This document shows, piece by piece, positions 46,232 to 54,435 of a DNA stretch of 64,000 bases (position 1 is the stretch's first letter; every line of letters starts with the position of its first letter). Location of the stretch: positions 62,001 through 126,000 of the forward strand of contig JARGFU010000012.1 in the NCBI GenBank assembly GCA_029210625.1, in the 5' to 3' direction. A model generated the notes under the pieces. That model made no database searches, had not been told where the DNA came from, and saw only the letters and a program-made list of their open reading frames with translations. This DNA comes from Deltaproteobacteria bacterium (lineage in GTDB: Bacteria > Myxococcota > Myxococcia > SLRQ01). A program made the translations under genes and the position numbers.

Positions 46232-46261
46232 TTGACCTTTCGGGGGAGCGGCCCCGATACA
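46232..46261 (+). promoter_or_regulatory. candidate promoter giving a leaderless hydrolase mRNA
   Basis: TTGACC at 46232-46237 and GATACA at 46256-46261, 18 bp apart. The -10 ends six bases before ATG 46268, so transcription would begin at or one base before the start codon. There is no purine-rich ribosome site other than GGGGA inside the spacer. Confidence 0.5.
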
Positions 46262-46267
46262 GGGGAC

Positions 46268-47053
46268 ATGCTGGCCAGCAGACGACAGGGCAGCGGCGCG
46301 CGTCCGTTGGTGCTCCTCCACGGCTTCCTGGGGGCCGGGCGCAACCTCTCCTCCCTCGCCCGCCTGCTCCTGCAGCGGCAGCCCGACCTGCTCCTCCACC
46401 TCCCCGACCTGCCCGGGCACGGCGCCTCGGCGCCCTCCCCGCGCGGCGCGGGCTTCCCGGCGATGGCCGCGGAGATGGAGCGCTTCCTCGCGGACCTGGG
46501 CCAGGCGGAGCCCGTGGACCTGGCGGGGCACTCCTTCGGCGCGCGGGTGGCGCTGGCCACCCTCGACCTCGCCCCGCAGCGCGTGGCCCGGGTGGCGATC
46601 CTCGACATGACCCCGGGAAGCCTCCACGCCCCGGCCGCGGATCGCATGGTGGCGGACCTGCAGGCGGCGCCCGACCGCTTCCCGAGCCGCGCCGAGGCCG
46701 AGGCGTACTTCCGGGCGCACACCGGCGACGAGCAGCTGATCGCCTGGCTCTCGATGAACCTCGAGCGCAAGGGTGACGGCGCGGTGGGCTGGCGGATCGA
46801 CCGCGACTACCTCGCCGCGGTGCACGCCGCGACCCGCACGGTCGACCTGTGGCCGGTGGTCGAGCGACACCCCGAGCGGATCGCCCTCCTCCGGGGCGGC
46901 CGCTCACCCCTGGTCTCGAGCGGCGACCTCGAGCGCCTCGCGGCGCTGGGCATCGAGGTCGAGACCCTGGAGGCCAGCGGTCACTTCCTCCACGTCGACG
47001 CCCCGGAGGCGACCGCGCGCTGGCTTCAGCGGCGGGTGAGCAGCGCCCGGTAG
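46268..47053 (+). CDS. alpha/beta-fold hydrolase
   Basis: 261 residues. Oxyanion region [13 protein letters not shown], nucleophile elbow LAGHSFGAR, acid region [13 protein letters not shown], and the catalytic histidine in [12 protein letters not shown]. The layout resembles YbfF/abhydrolase-type esterases; substrate unknown. Upstream TTG at 46232 is inside the promoter and is rejected. Tail overlaps the PhnD-like gene by 28 bp. Confidence 0.87.
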   Translation: MLASRRQGSGARPLVLLHGFLGAGRNLSSLARLLLQRQPDLLLHLPDLPGHGASAPSPRGAGFPAMAAEMERFLADLGQAEPVDLAGHSFGARVALATLDLAPQRVARVAILDMTPGSLHAPAADRMVADLQAAPDRFPSRAEAEAYFRAHTGDEQLIAWLSMNLERKGDGAVGWRIDRDYLAAVHAATRTVDLWPVVERHPERIALLRGGRSPLVSSGDLERLAALGIEVETLEASGHFLHVDAPEATARWLQRRVSSAR

Positions 47054-47805
47054 GCGCCGGCCTTGGCCAGCTCGAGGGCCTCGGCGTCGAAGATCGAGAC
47101 GATCAGCGGCGGCCCGCCGGGCAGGTCCTGCATCGCCTCGATCTTCTTCACGATCTCGGTGGCCTCGGCCAGGGGCAGACCGGAGCAGACCACCAGCCCG
47201 TCCGCGCCGACCTCGCCGGTGACCGCGACCACCGAGAGGCGCGGCACCGCGCGCTCGGCGTGCTGGGCGATCGAGTCGTGGAGGTCGGCCCCGCGGTCGG
47301 TGTGCACGTGAACCGCCGTCACGTCGGCCTTCCCGTCCGCCACCGCCAGCAGGGCGGCCTGGTAGCTCCCGGCGAAGCTCTCCTCGGCGAAGAAGCTCTC
47401 GGGATCGATGCCCGAGGAGCGCAGGTAGGCGTCCGGCAGCAGGTAGCCGCCGGTGGAGAGGGGATCGACCCAGATCGCCCGCTTGCCCCGCAGGCTCTCG
47501 AGGTCCCGGGCCTCACCGGTCCGCGCGAGGATCGCCGAGCGGTAGGTCGAGCGGCCGTTGCGCACCGCCTTGAAGATGCCGTGGTGCTGCCCGGAGAGCC
47601 GGGCGCAGAGCGAGGGCGGCGCCCAGGCCAGATCCGTCGTGCCGCCCAGGACCTGCCGCTCGAGCTCGTCGTAGTCCCGGGCGATCTCGACGGTCACCTC
47701 GCGGTCCAGCCAGCGTCCGAGCTCGGAGCCGAGCAGCTCCGCCCTCGCCGACGCACGATTCCGGCCCAACGCCGGTGGAATCAGCAGCTTGAGCTTCACC
47801 TTCAT
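47026..47805 (-). CDS. PhnD-like phosphate/phosphonate-type binding protein without signal peptide
   Basis: 259 residues. Periplasmic-binding-protein fold of the PhnD group: [76 protein letters not shown]. No export signal is visible from 47805 or from the earlier in-frame start at 47907, and no permease or ATPase is nearby, so it may be a cytoplasmic sensor. Divergent from queC. Confidence 0.75.
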   Translation of the reverse strand: MKVKLKLLIPPALGRNRASARAELLGSELGRWLDREVTVEIARDYDELERQVLGGTTDLAWAPPSLCARLSGQHHGIFKAVRNGRSTYRSAILARTGEARDLESLRGKRAIWVDPLSTGGYLLPDAYLRSSGIDPESFFAEESFAGSYQAALLAVADGKADVTAVHVHTDRGADLHDSIAQHAERAVPRLSVVAVTGEVGADGLVVCSGLPLAEATEIVKKIEAMQDLPGGPPLIVSIFDAEALELAKAGAYRALLTRR

Positions 47806-47934
47806 CCCTTCCCTGCTCGAGGCATCCTCCCCGGCGACGATCACGGTGGTCTCCCGGAGAATACCCGAAAGTCCGGGTTGCACGCTGCCGTCGCCTTCTG
47901 GCCCCACCTGCCCGGTGGGTTAGACTCCCTCTCC

Positions 47935-48627
47935 ATGGATGCGCGACTCGCGGTGGTCCTCCTCTCCGGGGGGCTCGATTCGGCGACGGTCCTGGCCATG
48001 GCCCGGGCCACGGGGCACACCTGCCACGCCCTCTCGGTCGACTACGGCCAGCAGCATCGCACCGAGCTCGAGGCCGCCCGCCGGCTGGCCGCGCGGCTCG
48101 GCGCGGTGGATCACAAGGTGGTGAGGGTGGACCTCTCGGCCTTCGGCGGCTCGGCCCTCACCGATCCGTCCCTCCCGGTGCCCGAGGGCGAGGACCCCGA
48201 GGCCCGGGAGGCGGGGGTCATCCCCTCGACCTACGTGCCGGCGCGCAACACCGTCCTCCTCGGGATCGCCCTGGCCAACGCCGAGGTGATCGGCGCCCGG
48301 GATCTCTTCGTCGGCATCAACGCCGTGGACTACTCGGGCTACCCCGACTGCCGCCCGGCCTTCGCCCGGGCCTTCGAGGATCTGGCCAACCTCGCCACCC
48401 GCGCCGGGCTCGAGGGCACCCGCTTCCGGGTGCAGGCCCCGCTCCTCAAGATGACCAAGGCCCAGATCGTCCGCACCGGCACCGATCTGGGCGTCCCCTA
48501 CGAGGAGACCGTCACCTGCTACCAGGCCGACGCCGAGGGGCGGGCCTGCGGCCGCTGCGACGCCTGCACCCTGCGGCGCCGGGGCTTCGAGGAGGCCGGC
48601 CTCCCGGATCCCACGCGCTACGCCTGA
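47935..48627 (+). CDS. queC: 7-cyano-7-deazaguanine synthase
   Basis: 230 residues. Converts CDG to preQ0 with ATP and ammonia on the queuosine path. PP-loop [45 protein letters not shown], and the C-terminal zinc cysteines [17 protein letters not shown]. Other queuosine genes are absent here. TAGACT at 47921-47926 lies 8 nt before the ATG with no clear ribosome site. Four bp gap to the convergent lipoprotein gene. Confidence 0.96.
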   Translation: MDARLAVVLLSGGLDSATVLAMARATGHTCHALSVDYGQQHRTELEAARRLAARLGAVDHKVVRVDLSAFGGSALTDPSLPVPEGEDPEAREAGVIPSTYVPARNTVLLGIALANAEVIGARDLFVGINAVDYSGYPDCRPAFARAFEDLANLATRAGLEGTRFRVQAPLLKMTKAQIVRTGTDLGVPYEETVTCYQADAEGRACGRCDACTLRRRGFEEAGLPDPTRYA

Positions 48628-48631
48628 GGCC

Positions 48632-50104
48632 TCAGGGCAGGGTCCAGGTGAAGGTGGGCGTGCCGGTCGTTCCGCCGACCTCCAGGGTCGCGAAGGGGCC
48701 GCCACCCGCCACGAGGCAGTCACCGCCGACCACGGTGGGCGCGCCAGCGGCGTGGAGGGTGAAGGCGGCGCTGCACTGCACCCGGCCGGCGCCGAGATCG
48801 TAGCCGAGCTTCAGGCCGTAGCCGGTCTCCACCGAGAGGATCGGCTCGTCGGAGCAGAGCACCGTGTTGCCGCAGAGCAGCACCTGGGTGGTGCCGGGCT
48901 GAGGCCCCTGCCCGTAGGTGACCGGCGGCCCCAGCGAGGGGCTGGCCTGGTACTCGCCCAGGCCCCAGATCGCCGCGGGTGAGGCCGAGAGGTTCTCGAC
49001 CAGCAGGTCGACCAGGAGGAGCGCCGGCTCCACGCAGCCGCCTTCGTGGCAGCGCTGCGGGCTGGTGCAGGTGCCGCAGACCCCGCCGCAGCCGTCGTCC
49101 CCGCAGGTGCGGTCGGTGCAGTCGGGCGTGCAGGTCGCCTCGCAGAGCCCGCTCACGCAGCGCTCGCCGCTCGAGCAGGTGCCGCAGACGCCGCCGCAGC
49201 CGTCGTCCCCGCACTCGAGGCCGTCGCACTGGGGGGTGCAGGTGGTGCAGACGCCGCCGCTGCAGATCTCACCGGTCTCGCAGGTGCCGCAGCTGCCGCC
49301 GCAGCCGTCGTCCCCGCACTGGGCGCCCAGGCAGCTGGGCACGCAGCCGCAGTAGGGGGCGGTCAGGCAGAAGGGCGCCGGGGCCTCGCTCCCGAGGTCC
49401 ACACAGCAGCCGCCGGGGAGCTCGCCGCAGTCCTCGTCTCCTCCGGGGCAGGCCGGCGAGCAGAAGGTCGCGCCGTTGTTGTCCTCGAGGCAGGTCGCGC
49501 TGCGCGAGAGGTCGCAGTCGGTGATCCCCCCCGAGCAGGGCGTGCCCGGCGGGGCGCTGCCCCCGGCGACGCAGAAGTCGTAGGTGTTGCCCGCGCCGTC
49601 GGCGAAGGTCACGCAGCCCACGTTCCCCTCGCCGCAGCTCGTCAGGTCGCTGGCCTCGCAGGTGGCCGAGCAGACCGAGCCCGACTCCAGCGGGAGACAC
49701 AAGGCCCCCTGGCAGTCGTTGCCCGTGGTGCAGGGCTCGCCGATGGCCCCCGGCCCGGCGGGGGAGCAGACCGGGAGCGCGCCGCCGGCGCCGTCGTCCA
49801 CCGGGATGCAGGCCCAGTCCTCGGGGCAGGGAGGATCACTCGCCTCGCAGGTGCCGGTGCAGACCGCCAGGTTGGAGCCCACGGTGAGGCAGATCCCGCG
49901 GTGGCAGTCGCCGGCGTCGAAGCAGTTGGTGCCGAAGACCCGATCGACGTCGAGGCACTGGTCCCAGGCCAGGGAGCAGGCCTGCCCCTCGGGGCAGGTC
50001 CCGTTCTCGCAGGGCGTGCCGCAGGTGCAGCCGCCGAAGCTCGCCCCGAGGAGGAGCAGGAGACCCCCGAGGAGGGAGGGCCACCGCCAGCGCGCGCGAC
50101 TCAT
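48632..50104 (-). CDS. large cysteine-rich lipoprotein with three CGDDGCGG repeats
   Basis: 490 residues. Lipobox ending at Cys26 (ASFGGC). Residues 26-260 carry Cys-rich EGF-like or follistatin-like spacing; residues 263-270, 298-305 and 334-341 are three CGDDGCGG units at a period of about 35, each followed by xCGTC and a short CxxGxC loop. The last 130 residues are a beta-rich, Cys-poor domain. This repeat type is common in myxobacterial and bradymonad surface proteins. ATG 50104 overlaps the upstream stop (ATGA). Last gene of the leftward operon from mreB. Confidence 0.82.
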   Translation of the reverse strand: MSRARWRWPSLLGGLLLLLGASFGGCTCGTPCENGTCPEGQACSLAWDQCLDVDRVFGTNCFDAGDCHRGICLTVGSNLAVCTGTCEASDPPCPEDWACIPVDDGAGGALPVCSPAGPGAIGEPCTTGNDCQGALCLPLESGSVCSATCEASDLTSCGEGNVGCVTFADGAGNTYDFCVAGGSAPPGTPCSGGITDCDLSRSATCLEDNNGATFCSPACPGGDEDCGELPGGCCVDLGSEAPAPFCLTAPYCGCVPSCLGAQCGDDGCGGSCGTCETGEICSGGVCTTCTPQCDGLECGDDGCGGVCGTCSSGERCVSGLCEATCTPDCTDRTCGDDGCGGVCGTCTSPQRCHEGGCVEPALLLVDLLVENLSASPAAIWGLGEYQASPSLGPPVTYGQGPQPGTTQVLLCGNTVLCSDEPILSVETGYGLKLGYDLGAGRVQCSAAFTLHAAGAPTVVGGDCLVAGGGPFATLEVGGTTGTPTFTWTLP

Positions 50105-50673
50105 TCCTCGCTCGCCCATCGCTTCTCGGCCAGCTGCCGCCGCCGCCCCCACTGGCGCAGCGCCTCGTCCCCCACCCGCTGGATGTCCCGGTTGTTCAGC
50201 CAGGCGGAGACCGGGGCGGCGACCAGGGGCACGGCCCGTCCGACGGAGCTGAGGCCCTTCTTCTGGAGGATGCGTAGGGCGAGGCGGGCGAAGACCGTGG
50301 GGCCGGTGCGGTAGAGCGGGCCGACGCCGTTGCCGCGGCCCAGGATCTCGAGGAGCTCGCTCTGTCCGCGCTCGGACTTCAGGTTCACCCGGAAGAGCTG
50401 CCCCAGCTCGACGATCAGCCGAAGCTGCAGGAAGGTGACCAGGAGGAGGTCCGCCGGCAGGGCGAGCAGCCCGAAGAAGCCGCTGACCATCCCGCCGGTG
50501 CCGGCGTAGGCCTTCTTCTCGTCGATCAGCTGCTGGGCCAGATCGGCCTCGGGCAGGAGGGGGTAGCGCTTCTTCAGGCGCTTCGTCTTCGGCCGCGCGA
50601 TCTCGATCTCCTGGATGATCAGGCGATCGAGGCGGGTCCGGGCGATCTCGGAGATGGGGGGGAAGTCGGCCAC
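50101..50673 (-). CDS. EcsC-like protein, weak assignment
   Basis: 190 residues. Basic N terminus (KTKRLKKRYPLLPE), then a central amphipathic/hydrophobic region GTGGMVSGFFGLLALPADLL followed by LVTFLQLRLIVELGQLF, which resembles the EcsC family, and a basic C terminus. Function unknown. GTG start. Overlaps the lipoprotein gene by 4 bp and lies 12 bp after the preceding gene. Confidence 0.5.
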   Translation of the reverse strand: MADFPPISEIARTRLDRLIIQEIEIARPKTKRLKKRYPLLPEADLAQQLIDEKKAYAGTGGMVSGFFGLLALPADLLLVTFLQLRLIVELGQLFRVNLKSERGQSELLEILGRGNGVGPLYRTGPTVFARLALRILQKKGLSSVGRAVPLVAAPVSAWLNNRDIQRVGDEALRQWGRRRQLAEKRWASEE

Positions 50674-50685
50674 CAGCTGACCAGT

Positions 50686-51321
50686 CTACTTCACCTCGAA
50701 CTCGACGGTCTTCCTTGCGGTGGAGGCGAGCACCACCTCCAGCTTGTGGACCCCGGGGGCGCGGGCGACGAAGCCCGTCCAGTCGATGACGAAGTCCATG
50801 GTCTTCCCGCTGCGGGCGAAGGAGACCTCGCCCGAGGCGTCGGCGAGCTCGATGCCACCGGGGCCGACGATCCTCGCCTCGATGGCCGCCACCACCCCGT
50901 CGCTGGCGGAGAGGCGCAGGCAGGTCTGGAAGGGTCCGGTGGGCCCGGGGATCTTCTCCAGGGTGAAGCCCTTCAGCGCCGCCTTCGCGACGCAGCCGGT
51001 CTTCTTGTTCTTGATCTTGAAGCCGCGGCCCAGGGCCGCGCTCTCGACGGCGTAGGTGACCTTGGTGGGCGCCGCCATGCCGGGGGTCTTCGGCGCGGCC
51101 TTGCCCTCCATCTCGATGTCGCCCAGGGACTCGGTGTCGGGCTTGTCCAGCTCGAGCTTGGGCGGACCGAAGAGGTTCCCCAGATCGGGGGCCAGGTTCT
51201 CCTCGGCCGCCGCCGCGGCGGGGAGGAGCAGGAGCAGGGCCAGGACGCTAGAGGCGCACGCGCCTGCGAAGCTGGACGGGCATCTGGATCGGACCGGTGC
51301 CGAGAGTTCCATCGAGCGCAA
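50686..51321 (-). CDS. exported protein, unknown function
   Basis: 211 residues. Late-positioned signal sequence (VLALLLLLPAAAAAEE, about residues 26-41), then a beta-rich domain (RGFKIKNKKTGCVAKAAL, DGVVAAIEARIVGPGGIEL, GVHKLEVVLAS) that looks Ig-like. TTG 51321 has GGGAGG six bases upstream, which implies a 74-bp overlap with the upstream LEA-domain gene; ATG 51312 is the in-frame alternative and also overlaps. Confidence 0.65.
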   Translation of the reverse strand: MRSMELSAPVRSRCPSSFAGACASSVLALLLLLPAAAAAEENLAPDLGNLFGPPKLELDKPDTESLGDIEMEGKAAPKTPGMAAPTKVTYAVESAALGRGFKIKNKKTGCVAKAALKGFTLEKIPGPTGPFQTCLRLSASDGVVAAIEARIVGPGGIELADASGEVSFARSGKTMDFVIDWTGFVARAPGVHKLEVVLASTARKTVEFEVK

Positions 51322-52132
51322 GATCCACCTCCCCCGCGCGAAGCGCGTCGTAGAGTGCGCGCCCCGCTCGCGCGAAGTCCACCCTCACCGGCAGGGAGAT
51401 CCGGCCGGTCTGGGAGGCCGCCACCGAGGGCGGCCGGCTCTGCCCCTCCGCCACCTGCCGGCCAGCCGCCTGGAGGCGGTAGTCGAGCATCCCCAGGGGG
51501 AGCGGGAAGGCGTTCTGGTTGGCCACGTCGAGGTCCACGTTGAGGGTTGCCCCGGCGAGGCTCAGGTTCGAGACCCGGGCGCCGGCGATCTGCACCCGCG
51601 GCAGGCGGGGCACGGGCAGCTGCCCCTGGGTCTGGAAGGGCACCTTGATCACGCCGGCGGGGGTGCCGAAGCCGAAGTGGCCGTCGGCGCCCCAGGGCAC
51701 CTGCTGCTTCTGGTAGAGCGCCAGCAGCGCCTGGCCCAGATCCTGGTAGCGCACCGAGAGGGGCAGCTCGACCTGCGAGCTCCCCCGGGGCGCCAGCTCG
51801 ATGCCGCGCTCGGACTCGCCGCGGGCCAGGGCGTGACCGTCCACCGTCAGGCCGTAGCCGATCGACGCCAGCCGCAGGCCCACCTCGTTGGGGTTGTCCA
51901 CCCGCCAGTGCAGGCCGAGGGTGAGGCCATCGAAGGAGATGTTCTTCACCTCGAAGCGCTCGAAGGTCAGCTGCGGCTTCTGCACCACGTCGGCCAGCAG
52001 CGCCTCGAGGAAGGAGCAGCCGGAGGCCAGGAGGAGCCCACCGAGCCCGAGGACGGCCACGGCCGCCCGAAGCGAGTTTCGCTGTTTCTTGGTCACGAAG
52101 GCTCCGACGGCGAAGGGCCGCGGGATCTTCAC
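51248..52132 (-). CDS. LEA14/WHy-domain lipoprotein
   Basis: 294 residues. Lipobox LASGC near residue 39, then two LEA-2 (WHy) domains: LTFERFEVKNISFDGLTLGL with WRVDNPNEVGL, and VQIAGARVSNLSLAG with LDVANQNAFPLPLG. Such proteins bind or protect membranes and proteins during stress. GTG 52132 overlaps the PilZ stop (GTGA); GTG 52096 would give a more usual signal peptide. Confidence 0.82.
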   Translation of the reverse strand: MKIPRPFAVGAFVTKKQRNSLRAAVAVLGLGGLLLASGCSFLEALLADVVQKPQLTFERFEVKNISFDGLTLGLHWRVDNPNEVGLRLASIGYGLTVDGHALARGESERGIELAPRGSSQVELPLSVRYQDLGQALLALYQKQQVPWGADGHFGFGTPAGVIKVPFQTQGQLPVPRLPRVQIAGARVSNLSLAGATLNVDLDVANQNAFPLPLGMLDYRLQAAGRQVAEGQSRPPSVAASQTGRISLPVRVDFARAGRALYDALRAGEVDLALDGTLGTGPIQMPVQLRRRVRL

Positions 52133-52521
52133 TCGTCGGCGGAGGCCAGGATCTCGCCGGTGAAGCTCTGGATCCGGTCGCGGTCCGAGTCGCTCAGATC
52201 GAGGAACTGCACGCCCATGCCCAGGCCATCCCCGCGCTCGGGCACGTTCACCACCTGCCCGCGGCAGCGGATCGGCACGGCGTCCGGGCCTGGCAGCATG
52301 AAGACCACCTCGACCTCGGTGCCCACCGGATGGGGGATCGCCCGGTCGAAGAAGGCCCCACCCTCGGAGAGATCGCCGCTGACGTGGAAGTAGAGGTCGC
52401 CTCCAGCGGTGAGCTCCATGGGGATCGCCAGGACGTGCCGCTCGGAGGTCCTCCGGTCCACCTTGCGGCGTTCCTTGATGAAGTCCTCGTGCTTCTGTCG
52501 GCGGTCGCGTGCCCTGCTCAT
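52129..52521 (-). CDS. PilZ-domain protein (c-di-GMP receptor)
   Basis: 130 residues. Charged N terminus, then RxxxR as RTSER and the second motif DLSEGGAFF (D-x-S-x-x-G), both intact, followed by the beta-barrel strands TEVEVVFMLPG and RGQVVNV. Should bind c-di-GMP. ATG 52521 precedes the domain; the longer in-frame ORF has no similarity. Operon with mreB and the second PilZ gene. Confidence 0.87.
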   Translation of the reverse strand: MSRARDRRQKHEDFIKERRKVDRRTSERHVLAIPMELTAGGDLYFHVSGDLSEGGAFFDRAIPHPVGTEVEVVFMLPGPDAVPIRCRGQVVNVPERGDGLGMGVQFLDLSDSDRDRIQSFTGEILASADE

Positions 52522-52576
52522 GGTCGAGGGAGGCAGATTACCACAACCCGCAGGTCCAGTGGTCGACCCCTCCCCC

Positions 52577-53086
52577 TCAAAAACGATGGCCGCTGGCCAG
52601 GGCCAGCCCCTCCCGGGGGGCCAGGAGGCGCCCGATCCGGCGGGCGTCACAGGGGCGCAGGCCCACGAAGCGGTAGCCCAGGACCCCGTCCCCGTCGTGG
52701 CTGACCACCTGGGCCCAGGTCATCAGGGGGAACTCCTCCAGGTCGTCGGGCAGCTCGAAGGTCAGGCGCACCAGGGTGCCGATGGGCAGGGGCGGCCCGT
52801 CCCCCAGGCTGGTCCCCAGCACCGAGAGGTCCACGGTCAGGGCCCGGGTGGCCTCTCCGCCGTAGCGCAGCTCGACCATGAGCTCGATGGGGTGCCGGTC
52901 GAAGCCCCGCCGGCTGCGGGTCCGCCGCTCGTCGCCCCGCCGGCGCTCGTCCCCGAAGCGGTGGACGGGCACCAGGCTGCCCCGGCGGTCGTCCTGCCGG
53001 CGATCGGGGACGTTCCCGCCGGAAGGATCGGAGGGCAGGTCGGCGAGGGGGTTGGTGAAGAGGTCGGTGGAGAGGGCGTGGGGCAT
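52577..53086 (-). CDS. PilZ-domain protein with charged N-terminal extension
   Basis: 169 residues. About 65 residues of Arg/Asp-rich sequence (DRRQDDRRGSL, GDERRRGDERRTR) precede a PilZ domain with RxxxR as RGFDR and DLSVLG. AGGAGG five bases before ATG 53086 fixes the start. Lies 199 bp downstream of mreB; together with the neighbouring PilZ protein and the cyclase at 56617 it forms a c-di-GMP group. Confidence 0.85.
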   Translation of the reverse strand: MPHALSTDLFTNPLADLPSDPSGGNVPDRRQDDRRGSLVPVHRFGDERRRGDERRTRSRRGFDRHPIELMVELRYGGEATRALTVDLSVLGTSLGDGPPLPIGTLVRLTFELPDDLEEFPLMTWAQVVSHDGDGVLGYRFVGLRPCDARRIGRLLAPREGLALASGHRF

Positions 53087-53207
53087 GGGGGCCTCCTGGC
53101 AGGCTTCGTTTCCCTCCCCCTTTCCAAGGCCCGTGCCAGCCGGGCCGGACGCAGCGCGTCGCGTCATTCCGGGCACTTAGCCCGGAGCGCCCGCCGGCCG
53201 GCCCGCC

Positions 53208-53255
53208 CCCTGGTGTGTGGTTGCGCGTACAGGCACCGACCTGTGCACACCAGGG
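53208..53255 (-). other. nested inverted repeat between mreB and the PilZ gene
   Basis: Outer perfect arms CCCTGGTGTG (53208-53217) and CACACCAGGG (53246-53255), inner arms ACAGG (53229-53233) and CCTGT (53240-53244). It lies 30-77 bp after the mreB stop and 122 bp before the PilZ start. No T tract follows, so it is more likely an RNA structure, processing site or protein-binding site than a classical terminator. Confidence 0.5.
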
Positions 53256-53284
53256 TCCAGTTTCTGAACAGCCCCGGGCCGGAC

Positions 53285-54349
<1,065 letters not shown>

Positions 54350-54435
54350 TCACGGTCGGGTCCCCGCTTTCTGCCGTCTATCCGGCGTAATCACAAGGAG
54401 TTTTCCAAAAGGTGTAGACTGCAAGGTTGCAACGC

